From NCBI GenBank assembly GCA_002352105.1, contig DEHV01000043.1:16783-80782 (forward strand): a stretch of 64,000 nucleotides of DNA, in the 5' to 3' direction. The position numbers were made by a program, and so were the translations under genes. This document shows, in pieces, positions 18,067-27,443 of this stretch. The notes under the pieces were generated by a model. That model searched no databases and was not told where the DNA came from. It saw nothing but the letters and a program-made list of their open reading frames with translations. This DNA is from Chitinophagaceae bacterium UBA2791. GTDB taxonomy: Bacteria > Bacteroidota > Bacteroidia > Chitinophagales > Chitinophagaceae. Within the stretch, counting starts at the first letter, position 1. The number at the start of each line of letters is the position of its first letter.

Positions 18067-19758
18067 ATGAATATTCTGAAATATATGCTGATTATAATGA
18101 TCGGCGTCTTGGCCGGATGTGCCAAGTTGGACCTGAACCCGCTTTCTAGCCCGTCCACAGAAACCTTTTTTTCCAATGAGACCGAGATGACTATTGCCGT
18201 TAATGATCTTTACCGGGTGGATTTCTGGGGAAACGACCGGGAGGATTTTTCTGATAATTTCTGGATCCGTTCTGGGGGCAATGCGCTTACGCTGGGCACA
18301 TTGTCATCCGATGATGCCGATATATTGACCTACTGGACTGCTTGTTACAAGGCGATATCCCGTGCCAATGTAGTTCTGAAAAACTTGGAGAGATATGCAT
18401 CTAATTTTTCCGAGGATTTCAGGAAGAGTACCGAAGCCCAGGCGAGGTTTGCCAGAGGGTATCAGTATTCGAGATTAATTGCGCATTTCGGAGACGTTCC
18501 TTTATTGCAGCATTCCGTGAGTCTCGACTCGGCATATGTTTATACAAGAACCGGTAAGGAGACCGTGCTGCAATTTGTATTCGACGACCTGGATTATGCT
18601 GCTGCGAATCTTCCGGTTTCCTACGGCGCGGCAGAGGCTAAACGCTGGACCAGGGGAGCTGCTTTATCTATCAAAGCCAGGACGGCATTGTATATGGGCA
18701 AATGGGATATCGCGAGAAACGCTTCAAAAGCAGTGATAGATCTCGCTGCGCTTGGAACATATTCCCTTCATCCCGATTACCGGGAACTGTTTCTGAGCGC
18801 AGGAGAGGCGTCCCCCGAGATTATTCTTTCTGTGATCCAGTCACAACCGGAAGGCGTTTTCAATACAGGCTTTCTCTATATGTATCCCGAATACTTTTTG
18901 TCGAGAAATTCCGGAGGTTTTTCTTCTTTTACGCCCACCTGGTCTTTACTGGACAGCTATGAATGTATTGATGGATTACCTATCGACGAGTCGCCTTTAT
19001 ATGATCCCCATGACCCGTTTTCCCATCGGGATCCCCGGCTTGCCCAAACGATCGTACCACACGGAGAGGAATGGCTTGGATATACCTATCAGCCGCATCC
19101 CGACTCTTTGATGACGCTCAACTTTAGAACTAATACCCTCGTTAGAAATAACGATACCCGGGCAAATAACGTAAATGCCAGTCATACTGGGCTGGTATGG
19201 AAAAAAGGCATAGATCAGAAATGGGCAGATACCCGGATTTACGAAAACGATTTGATTATCGTACGGTATGCCGAGGCGCTGCTGATCTATGCCGAATCAA
19301 AGATCGAACTGGATGATGTCGATGCAAGCGTATTGAATGCGATTAATCAGGTCAGGGCTAGGGCATACGGAACTTCCGTAGATAATACGACAGATTATCC
19401 TGCAGTGACGACCACAGACAGGCAGCGGCTGAGAACCCTTATCAAAAGGGAGCGGCGGGTGGAATTTGCTAACGAAGGCCTGAGGTATATGGATCTTATC
19501 AGGTGGCGACTGGCAGAGACAGCCCTCACCCGGCCTGCCATCGGATTTGCAGATCCGGTTAATCAAAACCGCTCGGAATGGCCTTTTGCCGGATACCCCG
19601 ATATCGATGAAAATGGTATTCCCGATTACGCTAATCTGTTCCCTTATGCGCGTGTTCTGGGACAGAGAAGATTTGATAAAAACCGCCAGTATCTCTGGCC
19701 GATCCCGGAAGTTGAAATACGGGTGAACAACAGGATTGAACAAAACCCGAATTACTAA
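18067..19758 (+). CDS. SusD/RagB family glycan-binding lipoprotein
   Basis: 563 residues. The lipobox is GVLAGCAKLD; the mature part shows typical SusD features: LNPLSSPSTETFF near the N-terminus, RAYARFARGYQYSRL-like TPR helices (actual QARFARGYQYSRLI) and the C-terminal LRTLIKRERRVEFANEGLRYMDLIRWRLAE, ending with QYLWPIPEVEIRVN and QNPNY. It starts 11 bases after the SusC stop. As the lid on SusC it captures the glycan at the cell surface. Confidence 0.97.
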   Translation: MNILKYMLIIMIGVLAGCAKLDLNPLSSPSTETFFSNETEMTIAVNDLYRVDFWGNDREDFSDNFWIRSGGNALTLGTLSSDDADILTYWTACYKAISRANVVLKNLERYASNFSEDFRKSTEAQARFARGYQYSRLIAHFGDVPLLQHSVSLDSAYVYTRTGKETVLQFVFDDLDYAAANLPVSYGAAEAKRWTRGAALSIKARTALYMGKWDIARNASKAVIDLAALGTYSLHPDYRELFLSAGEASPEIILSVIQSQPEGVFNTGFLYMYPEYFLSRNSGGFSSFTPTWSLLDSYECIDGLPIDESPLYDPHDPFSHRDPRLAQTIVPHGEEWLGYTYQPHPDSLMTLNFRTNTLVRNNDTRANNVNASHTGLVWKKGIDQKWADTRIYENDLIIVRYAEALLIYAESKIELDDVDASVLNAINQVRARAYGTSVDNTTDYPAVTTTDRQRLRTLIKRERRVEFANEGLRYMDLIRWRLAETALTRPAIGFADPVNQNRSEWPFAGYPDIDENGIPDYANLFPYARVLGQRRFDKNRQYLWPIPEVEIRVNNRIEQNPNY

Positions 19759-19772
19759 AAAATTATTACAGA

Positions 19773-22220
19773 ATGAATAGAAGTAAATTTATTCGCACAC
19801 TGGGAAAAGGTGTAGCGATATACACAGTTGCGCCCTTAATTCCCGGTATTTCTTCCCCGGCGGCCATAAGGTCCGGGAAAAATCAGTCAGGATTTCTAAA
19901 GATCAGCGGCGTCTATCCTCATCTTAGCGCTTTTAACAAGGGACCGCGAGATGCTTGCCGGAATTCAGGCCAGGAGTGTGGGATTGGCGCCCTGGCGCAA
20001 TGGGAAAACAGGCTTTGGTGGATCACCTATGGGCCCTCCTGCCCGCTAGGAAGCACCGATAAGTTGTATTCCATCGGCGATTCCATGGCGTTAACCGAAC
20101 ACCCTGAAAGCGTCGGCGGAACCTGTGCCAACCGGATGATCCATACCGAATCAGGACAACTGATCATAGGGCGCTATTTTATCGACAGGAATAAAAAAGT
20201 CAGGGTGGTAGCTCCTGAAAAGATGGAAGGACGGTTTACCAATGTGATGCGCCATCTCTCGGATGCAGCGAACAAAGTGTATTTCTTTGCAATGGAAGGA
20301 GAGGTGTTCGAAGTAGATGTACATTCGCTGGAGAGCGTCTCTCTATTCAGAAAGCCGGTTCCCGGATGGCATGGTAAAGGAGGATATACTGCCCAGGGCC
20401 GCCTCATCATATCGAACAATGCAGAAGAAGGAGGCACCTTTGAGATTGACGGGAAAATGCTCAGCGTCGGCCGCGATCCTCAAAATGAAGAGGATGCCGG
20501 CCTGCTGGCCGAGTGGGACGGAAACAACTGGAGCATCATCAGACGCAGACAATTCACCGATATTACCGGCCCGGGCGATATTCATGGCGCCCCGGACGAA
20601 AAAGCGCCTGCCTGGAGTATAGGCTGGGATAAACGTTCGGTAATACTGATGCTTCTGGACCGGGGAGAATGGCAGGAATTTCGTTTTCCTAAAGCTACGC
20701 ATACCTACGATAGCGTGGATGGCTGGTACACCGAATGGCCGCGCATAAGGTTTGTGTCCGACCAGCTCGGATTGATGGATATGCATGGGCTGCTGTACGA
20801 GTTTCCCCGCTCTTTTTCCGGTAACAATATCTCAGGCATACGTCCTTTGTGCAGCCATCTGACCATTATCAACGATTTTGCCTCCTGGAAGAATGAAATT
20901 GTAATTGCTACCAACCAAAATGCCGTTACTCATAATCCAATGACCGGCCAGTCCCAGTCCAACCTGTGGTTTGGTAAACTGGACGATATCAGGGCTTGGG
21001 GGCCTTCCAATGGATGGGGGGCTATATGGCTTAATGATAGCGTTTCTACAGGAATCGCCTCTGTCCCTTATTTTATTTTTGGGTTCAAGAACAGGGTTGT
21101 TCACCTTGTTCACGACAGCTTGGAAAAAGTGACGTTTACCCTCGACGTATTCCAGGGTAATACCTGGAGGATATATAAGAACATAACCGTGGATAAGAAG
21201 AGTTACCGGTACCATATCTTTCCCGATGAACTGGAAGCTGTATGGGTTAGGGTTCGTTCGGACAGCGACTGCAGCGCTACCGTTTACTTTCATTGTCATG
21301 AATCTGGACATGAGCCTGGCGTATACAAAGAACTTTTTAACGCCATTGCAGACCTGGGAGAGCGTCGGATTCAGGGAGGGCTGATTCGCCCGGGGGGAGA
21401 TAACAGGAACCTGCAGCATCTTTCCTTTTCTGCCTCAGGCAAGGGAAAGAACGAGTACTACGAACTGGATCAGGAACTGCAATTTCAAAAAGCCGATAAA
21501 ACAAAAGTCCCGGCATTGCTGGAAACCAGTAGTATCGTGAAGGATTTTCAAATAGATGAAGCTTCGGTGATTGTTGAAGACAGGGGAAAAGAGTATCGAT
21601 TGCCCAGAACCGATAGTAGATATGACAAACCTTTTTCAACCGGATGGCCGCGTGGGAAAAGAGAGGTGATTACACAGCGGTCGATGATAAACGTACATGG
21701 CACGTTTTACGAATTTGGTAATTCGGTTGAATCGCTGGGAATGGCTACCGTCCGGCCTATATGCACACACGGCAAACAGATCGTGGACTATTGTATGTGG
21801 AGGGGGCTTTTTGTGATCGCCGGAACTAAATTAAAAGCGAAGGCCGCCACCAATTATTTTCATGCTGATAAACAGGCTGCCGGTCTGTGGTTTGGAAATA
21901 TGGAAGATCTGTGGAAATTTGGAAAACCGGTTGGTTACGGCGGCCCCTGGAAGAATACCCGCGTAAAGGCACATGAGCCTTCTTTACCCTTCCTGATGAC
22001 CGGTTACGATAAAAAACAGGTGGAGATCATTGCCGAATCCGATGCAACTATTACCCTGGAGGTCGATTTCGACCATACTGGATGGCATGTATATCAGACG
22101 TTCAATATCACGGCCGGCAGACCGCTGGTTCATGAGTTCCCCAAAGGCTTCAGCGCTCACTGGGTCCGGGCAGTTTCCGATACGGCGACTACTGTCAGTG
22201 TGCAACTGCTGTATAGCTGA
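19773..22220 (+). CDS. Large exported protein with internal duplication, function unknown
   Basis: 815 residues, 14 bases after SusD. A signal-like N-terminus (MNRSKFIRTLGKGVAIYTVAPL) is followed by a strand-rich, Trp/Gly-rich sequence suggesting beta-propeller plus beta-sandwich folds. Two long segments resemble each other: 20676-21300 (FRFPKATHTYDS, then LWFGKLDDIRAWG, then HIFPDELEAVWVRV) and 21591-22217 (YRLPRTDSRYDK, then LWFGNMEDLWKFG, then HEFPKGFSAHWVRA). Its position in the SusCD operon suggests a surface glycan-binding or glycan-cleaving protein. I do not recognise a named family. Confidence 0.75.
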   Translation: MNRSKFIRTLGKGVAIYTVAPLIPGISSPAAIRSGKNQSGFLKISGVYPHLSAFNKGPRDACRNSGQECGIGALAQWENRLWWITYGPSCPLGSTDKLYSIGDSMALTEHPESVGGTCANRMIHTESGQLIIGRYFIDRNKKVRVVAPEKMEGRFTNVMRHLSDAANKVYFFAMEGEVFEVDVHSLESVSLFRKPVPGWHGKGGYTAQGRLIISNNAEEGGTFEIDGKMLSVGRDPQNEEDAGLLAEWDGNNWSIIRRRQFTDITGPGDIHGAPDEKAPAWSIGWDKRSVILMLLDRGEWQEFRFPKATHTYDSVDGWYTEWPRIRFVSDQLGLMDMHGLLYEFPRSFSGNNISGIRPLCSHLTIINDFASWKNEIVIATNQNAVTHNPMTGQSQSNLWFGKLDDIRAWGPSNGWGAIWLNDSVSTGIASVPYFIFGFKNRVVHLVHDSLEKVTFTLDVFQGNTWRIYKNITVDKKSYRYHIFPDELEAVWVRVRSDSDCSATVYFHCHESGHEPGVYKELFNAIADLGERRIQGGLIRPGGDNRNLQHLSFSASGKGKNEYYELDQELQFQKADKTKVPALLETSSIVKDFQIDEASVIVEDRGKEYRLPRTDSRYDKPFSTGWPRGKREVITQRSMINVHGTFYEFGNSVESLGMATVRPICTHGKQIVDYCMWRGLFVIAGTKLKAKAATNYFHADKQAAGLWFGNMEDLWKFGKPVGYGGPWKNTRVKAHEPSLPFLMTGYDKKQVEIIAESDATITLEVDFDHTGWHVYQTFNITAGRPLVHEFPKGFSAHWVRAVSDTATTVSVQLLYS

Positions 22221-22241
22221 TGAGGTAAAACGAATGATGTT

Positions 22242-22270
22242 GCCGGCGTCTGCCTGCCGGCGCCGGTTTT
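22242..22270 (+). terminator. Possible terminator after the duplicated PUL protein
   Basis: GCCGGC (22242-22247), loop GTCTGCCT, GCCGGC (22256-22261), followed by GCCGGTTTTAG. The stem is short but GC-only. The T-run is weak, so termination is plausible rather than certain. Confidence 0.4.
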
Positions 22271-22389
22271 AGCGTGCTCTCCTGCAACGTATATCCCCGT
22301 GTGATATACCATTTGCTGCGGCGCCGGAAACAAAAGCAGGGCTGCTACATCCGGAATATATTTAGTATTAACCACTCAACATTTGTTAT

Positions 22390-23209
22390 ATGAGAAAAGG
22401 GGTAATGTTAACCGTCTTAATTGCTTTACTTTTTTCTGTTTATGGACACGTAAACCCAACTTACGATAACAGATTCATTCGTTTTCACTTATACGGTAAA
22501 GGCGAGCCGGTCTTTGTATTGAGCGGCGGCCCCGGAAATGACTGCCATCAGCAGGAAGACGTTGCCATAGAAATTGGTGAAAAACACATGGCTATTTTGC
22601 TGGAACAACGTGGCACAGGGCTTTCCATGCCGCCGACACTCGATAAAAATAGCATTAACCTCGTCGCATACATAAAAGACATTTTGTTTGTAATGGATAG
22701 CCTGAAAATTGCTAAGGCAAGATTTTACGGGCGCTCATGGGGTGCAATGCTTGCTTCGGCATTTGCTGTTCAATATCCCGAAAAAGTGACATCGCTTATT
22801 TTGACAGGTCCGGGATATCTGAAACTGGATAAGGAATACCATGCAAAGATATTCAGCAACCGGATGGCCAAATTATCTGAGGAGCAGCAAAAACGTTTTC
22901 ATAAACTAAACCAGACAAGGGCAGATGAAATGACTGAAGAAGAAAAGAAGGAATTTGCCGGTTTGCGGGCGACATTCAGTGTTTATGATACAACCAATAA
23001 AGAATGGAAGTTTTCTAAGATAGGCAGGGGTGCGCCCAACGCGACAACGTATAATCTCCTGTCGCAGGAGCTTCAGCGTATTGGGTTAGACCTTACCCAA
23101 AAGGTCAGGGAACTTACCATGCCCATCAGTATTCTTATGCGGACATTATCCTATGTACGAACAGCCCGAAAAATTTTATTCACCACTTGCAGAAGCGCTT
23201 AAGCAATGA
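22390..23209 (+). pseudogene. Alpha/beta hydrolase (proline iminopeptidase-like), internal deletion and frameshift
   Basis: The frame from 22390 gives a signal peptide, GGPGNDCH, EQRGTGLS and the nucleophile Ser116 in GRSWGAML, and stays normal up to MPISILM near 23137. It then turns into nonsense ending at 23202. In the +1-shifted frame from 23138 the sequence reads CGHYPMYEQPEKFY and runs to the TGA at 23207-23209, which is exactly the catalytic-His and C-terminal part of this family. The region that should carry the acidic residue (usually some 25-35 residues between these points) is absent. The gene has thus lost an internal block whose length is not a multiple of three and is almost surely inactive. 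Confidence 0.8.
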
Positions 23210-23262
23210 ATGAAAAGCGAACTACAACATCAGGTTTTCTGCAAACACTTAATATTTTTATA

Positions 23263-25365
23263 ATGAAAAGAACGATTTGGCTGCTTTTTTTGCTGGCGCT
23301 GTCAGTTTTCCAGGCGGAAGCTAACGAGATCGATTTTAATAAGCGTTTTAAATTATTTCCGAGTCCCCAAAAGATTGAGATAAAGAAAGGAACGGGTTTA
23401 ACATACGGCGATATTCGAGCCATCTGTTTTATAGGTATAGAAGGTATAAACGGGTTGGATTATCCGCTTAAGCGCCTTCCGGTTACAGATAAGGAAGGAA
23501 AAGGCGTACTGACCTTCAGGCTGGTTGCCTCGCTTTCCCATTCCGCCTCCGACGAAGCGTATGTGCTGGAAGTAAAAGGAGGGGGCGTGGCGATCAGCGC
23601 CTCGGGGAAAGCAGGGTTATTCTACGGATGCCAGACCCTGCTGCAGCTGCTGGAAGATGCAAATGATCAGCGTCTGACGATCCCTTCCTGCGTTATATCC
23701 GATTATCCTGACCTGGCCTACCGAGCAGTTCATATCGATCTTAAGCACCACATGAACAGAGCCCTCTATTTTTATGATCTTATCGACCGTTTGGCGCGTA
23801 TTAAAATCAATGGCCTGATCATTGAGTTCGAGGACAAATTACGATACCGCGCCTCTCCATTGATTGGCGCCAGCACGGCGCTGACGGTTGAGGAATTTTC
23901 GGCTATCAGTCGCTATGCGCAGGAAAGACATATCGAAATTAGCGCTTTGGTGCAGGGCCTAGGCCATGTAGGGCATATTTTGAAACATCCGGAATATCAT
24001 GCGCTTAGAGATGATATCAAATCAGACTGGGCATTCGATCCCCTGCATCCCGGTACTTATAAATTGCTGTTTTCTCTTTATAAAGACGCCGCGGATGCAA
24101 CGCCTTATGGCAAATACCTGCACCTGGGCGGAGATGAGGTAGGCGGTCTGGGATTCTCTCCGTTGGCAAAAGCTTCCGGGATGAGCCCGCTGGAACTGCA
24201 GATGTACTGGCTCAATAAGGCGAGCGCTTTTGTTTCCGACCAGGGACGCGTTCCCATGTATTGGGACGATATGTTGTTCAAACTGGCCGGACTAGAGGAA
24301 ACCCTGACCGATCCCCGGATCAGCGAAAAAGAGGTTCAGGAGTTGTGGGAAAAAAATGAATCGAAACTGGATGCTAATGTCAATCTCTTCCCCCAAAACT
24401 GCATTTATATACGCTGGAGTTATAGCTACCCCCTGTTGCCCGGCAACTTAAATGCGATCGACTGGTATAAAAAGCACGGACTAAAAGCGATGGCGGCAAC
24501 CTCCGCCACCAGCACGCCCGATGTGATGATGCCTTCCCAAAACTCCCGTTTCAGACCAATTAAGGAGTTTTGTAAAGTGGCTATTGAAAAGAAAATGGAT
24601 GGGGCGCTATGTACGATATGGGACGACCGGTCGCCCCATTTTGAAACACAGTGGCGGGGCCTTCATTTTTTTTCATTCTTTACCTGGAATTATACTGAAT
24701 CAGAAAAAAAAGAGCTCAACGCAGCTTTCCGACACCGGTTTTATTCCCCTTCCCTGATATCCAATGATTTTGAGATCCAGACAAAACTGGAAGAATCCGT
24801 TTCTTTTTGGGAGACAGCGTTCACCCGGGAAGATGGTATTCGTTCCAACTACCCGAGAAATGAACGACTGGGCAACCGCCTGATCGAACTTCCGGGAACA
24901 GATCTGCCGGGTGAATGGTCAAAAAAATACGCAGCCAGAATCAAACGGGCGGAATTCGAATTGCGCCGTTATGATACGGTTCGAAAGATCATTGATCAAT
25001 CGAAAAAACTGGCAAGGCGAAACCGCTATGCGCTGGAAGTGATGGAACAGGTTAACAAGTTGCAAATATACTCGTCCAAGTTATTACTTTTGTTAAGCAG
25101 GTACGATCAACGATCAGATGCCACTGATCGGAAAATATATTTGGGTCAAATCAGGGATTTATTGTATCAGTTTACAGACATACGAACAAAATATGAAGAA
25201 GTCTACTCCAGGGCAACTTTTCTGCACAACCCCGAAGACTATTTGTTGGACATGAATAGGGCCAACCATCTCGCGAATGGCACAAAAAATAATGATTGGA
25301 TGTATGTCTATGAATTACTGATGAATGCTAAAATTAAAGCCTGGCTTTCCGGTAAGGAAAAGTAG
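23263..25365 (+). CDS. Glycoside hydrolase family 20 beta-N-acetylhexosaminidase-like protein
   Basis: 700 residues from the ATG at 23263, which begins a good signal peptide (MKRTIWLLFLLALSVFQAEA); the in-frame start at 23206 adds an unlikely extension overlapping the broken gene. An N-terminal GH20b domain ends with LFYGCQTLLQLLE; the TIM barrel begins at SDYPDLAYRAVHIDL and carries the catalytic pair Asp291-Glu292 in LHLGGDEVGG. A helical C-terminal region of about 200 residues follows. It should release terminal GlcNAc or GalNAc, or a modified hexosamine, from the glycan imported by the SusCD pair. Some GH20 subfamilies have other specificities, so the exact sugar is open. Confidence 0.9.
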   Translation: MKRTIWLLFLLALSVFQAEANEIDFNKRFKLFPSPQKIEIKKGTGLTYGDIRAICFIGIEGINGLDYPLKRLPVTDKEGKGVLTFRLVASLSHSASDEAYVLEVKGGGVAISASGKAGLFYGCQTLLQLLEDANDQRLTIPSCVISDYPDLAYRAVHIDLKHHMNRALYFYDLIDRLARIKINGLIIEFEDKLRYRASPLIGASTALTVEEFSAISRYAQERHIEISALVQGLGHVGHILKHPEYHALRDDIKSDWAFDPLHPGTYKLLFSLYKDAADATPYGKYLHLGGDEVGGLGFSPLAKASGMSPLELQMYWLNKASAFVSDQGRVPMYWDDMLFKLAGLEETLTDPRISEKEVQELWEKNESKLDANVNLFPQNCIYIRWSYSYPLLPGNLNAIDWYKKHGLKAMAATSATSTPDVMMPSQNSRFRPIKEFCKVAIEKKMDGALCTIWDDRSPHFETQWRGLHFFSFFTWNYTESEKKELNAAFRHRFYSPSLISNDFEIQTKLEESVSFWETAFTREDGIRSNYPRNERLGNRLIELPGTDLPGEWSKKYAARIKRAEFELRRYDTVRKIIDQSKKLARRNRYALEVMEQVNKLQIYSSKLLLLLSRYDQRSDATDRKIYLGQIRDLLYQFTDIRTKYEEVYSRATFLHNPEDYLLDMNRANHLANGTKNNDWMYVYELLMNAKIKAWLSGKEK

Positions 25366-25392
25366 GCGCCTGAAAAAATAGAATACAGTATT

Positions 25393-26823
25393 ATGAGTAA
25401 AGCTGAACTGAAAATTGGTCTTTTGGGAATAGGGCTGGATGCTTACTGGCCACAATTTGAAGGATTGAAAGAAAGACTGGAAGGCCATCTTCAGTATGTT
25501 AACAATGAACTTGTCCAAATGCATCCGGGTATTGTAAATGCGGGGCTGGTTGATACCATCGAAAAAGCATTTGATACCGGTAGGCGATTCAGAAGGGAAG
25601 AAGTGGACCTGATCTTTTTGTATGTGTCTACTTACGCCCTTTCCTCAACGGTATTGCCTGTTGTGCAACTAGCCAGGGTCCCGGTTATAGTGCTTAATCT
25701 TTCCGCCGGAGCTGCAATAGATTACGATAGGTTCAATTCCCTGGCCGACAGGACTGCTATGACGGGCGAATGGCTGGCTTACTGCTCGGCCTGTCCGACG
25801 CCTGAAATAGCAAACGTTTTTAAACGCACCGGAATCCGTTTCCAGGAGGTTACCGGCATGTTAAAGAACGACTCCGAGTGTTGGAATGAAATATCCGAGT
25901 GGGTAGAGGCTGCAAAGGTAGCTCATACGATGAGGTACAACCGGTTGGCATGCATGGGTCACTATTACAGCGGCATGCTGGATATATACAGCGATCTGAC
26001 TTTACAATACGCTTATTTTGGAGGTCATATCGAGTTGCTGGAGGTAGATGAATTGTCGGCGTTGCGTAAAGAGGTAAGCGACCGGCAGATCTGCGATCGG
26101 GTGAAGTTATTCAGAGAAGAGTTCGACGTTCAATCCGATTGTTTGCCAGAGGAACTGGACAGGGCAGCCCGCACATCTGTGGCGCTCGATCAACTGGTAA
26201 CCATTCACCAGCTGGGATCCATAGCCTATTATTACAAGGGAACCGGAAATTTCGATAACGAGGATACGATGAGCTCGGTAATTCTGGGCAATTCGCTGTT
26301 GACCGCCCGGGGTATTCCTGTGGCTGGAGAATACGAAGTTAAAAATGCTCAGGCTATGAAGATTATGGACAGCTTCGGATGCGGCGGATCCTTTACGGAA
26401 TATTATGCAATGGACTTTAAGGCGAATATTGTGCTTATGGGGCATGACGGGCCTGGGCATATTGCTATTGCCGACGGTAAAACTAAAGTGAAACCGTTAA
26501 AGGAGTATCATGGAAAGGTAGGCCGGGGGCTCTCGGTGGAGATGTCGGTGAAAGCCGGAGACGTCACGTTGTTGTCGGTTGTCGAAAAAAACAAAGGAGA
26601 ACTTATGCTGCTGACCGCTCGGGGCGAATCGGTAAAAGGCCCCATTCTGGAAATCGGAAATACGAATAGCCGGTACCGATTCCCGATTGGAGCCAGACAG
26701 TTTGTAAACCAATGGAATAGTTACGGACCTGCCCATCACTGTGCAATAGGCGTGGGAGATATAGTATCCAGGATCAAGAAGCTGGGAGTATTGTTAGATA
26801 TGGAGGTTATAACCGTATGTTAA
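25393..26823 (+). CDS. L-arabinose/L-fucose isomerase-like family protein
   Basis: 476 residues, no signal peptide. It starts GLLGIGLDAYWPQFEGLKERL and keeps the isomerase-type layout: DLIFLYVSTYALSSTVLP, a central YYYKGTGNFDNEDTM, the Glu-bearing GCGGSFTEYYAMDF, MGHDGPGH and the C-terminal PAHHCAIGVGD, which match metal-ligand regions of arabinose isomerases. Members in such loci are often annotated as L-fucose isomerase-like and may act on unusual sugars. It ends convergent with the PspC gene, with the two stop codons overlapping in TTAA at 26820-26823. Confidence 0.78.
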   Translation: MSKAELKIGLLGIGLDAYWPQFEGLKERLEGHLQYVNNELVQMHPGIVNAGLVDTIEKAFDTGRRFRREEVDLIFLYVSTYALSSTVLPVVQLARVPVIVLNLSAGAAIDYDRFNSLADRTAMTGEWLAYCSACPTPEIANVFKRTGIRFQEVTGMLKNDSECWNEISEWVEAAKVAHTMRYNRLACMGHYYSGMLDIYSDLTLQYAYFGGHIELLEVDELSALRKEVSDRQICDRVKLFREEFDVQSDCLPEELDRAARTSVALDQLVTIHQLGSIAYYYKGTGNFDNEDTMSSVILGNSLLTARGIPVAGEYEVKNAQAMKIMDSFGCGGSFTEYYAMDFKANIVLMGHDGPGHIAIADGKTKVKPLKEYHGKVGRGLSVEMSVKAGDVTLLSVVEKNKGELMLLTARGESVKGPILEIGNTNSRYRFPIGARQFVNQWNSYGPAHHCAIGVGDIVSRIKKLGVLLDMEVITVC

Positions 26824-27281
26824 GTTCCGGTTTCTTTTTTATTCATAAAATATCCTACAACGCCTCCCGCAATGGCAAACACGATCATACTTAAAAGCAC
26901 ATTGAACAGGATATCGCCAGGACTGCCGATATATTTATCATATTCTTCAACGATGCTGAAAAAGTTTTTCATATAGCCAAACACGCCGCTGCCTTCTCCA
27001 TAATACCTTATCATGTCCGACTGGAAATAATAGCTTAGCGGTATTCCTAACAGCGCTCCCAATGATCCAAGAGTTGCGGACTTGCTTTTATTCTGCCTGA
27101 ATGCAAGGTAAGCCGCTAAATACAAGATGATCCCCAGGGGAATGAATAATAAGGTGAGCAGTATAAAAGCTATCCTGACGGCGATTGGAGGCAGGGTGAA
27201 TTTGGAAGAAAGCCTGCAGCAGGCGCCAAGAAGTAATTTTTCAGGTTGCTTAACGCGATTAAGTATTTTCTGGAAGGCCAT
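26820..27281 (-). CDS. PspC-domain membrane protein
   Basis: 153 residues. The N-terminal PspC motif is clear (LLGACCRLSSKFTLPPIAVRIAFILLTLL), followed by two to three membrane helices, a short loop with KYIGSPGDILFNV, and a final helix. PspC-domain proteins sit in the inner membrane and take part in envelope-stress responses; this stand-alone form lacks a PspA/B partner nearby. It is divergent from the kinase gene at 27444, sharing a 162-base intergenic region. Confidence 0.88.
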   Translation of the reverse strand: MAFQKILNRVKQPEKLLLGACCRLSSKFTLPPIAVRIAFILLTLLFIPLGIILYLAAYLAFRQNKSKSATLGSLGALLGIPLSYYFQSDMIRYYGEGSGVFGYMKNFFSIVEEYDKYIGSPGDILFNVLLSMIVFAIAGGVVGYFMNKKETGT

Positions 27282-27443
27282 AATGTATCCGGGTTCTTGA
27301 TTCGATATCGAAGATATCAGGATTTCCTTTGTTGCAAACTGTAAATGAATTGATGTCGGCTTTGGCTTATTTTCCGTGGGGGATTAGTTATTTTTTGTAT
27401 TAATACTATTTTTACAGCAATCCCGAATAAACTGTTATTATTT

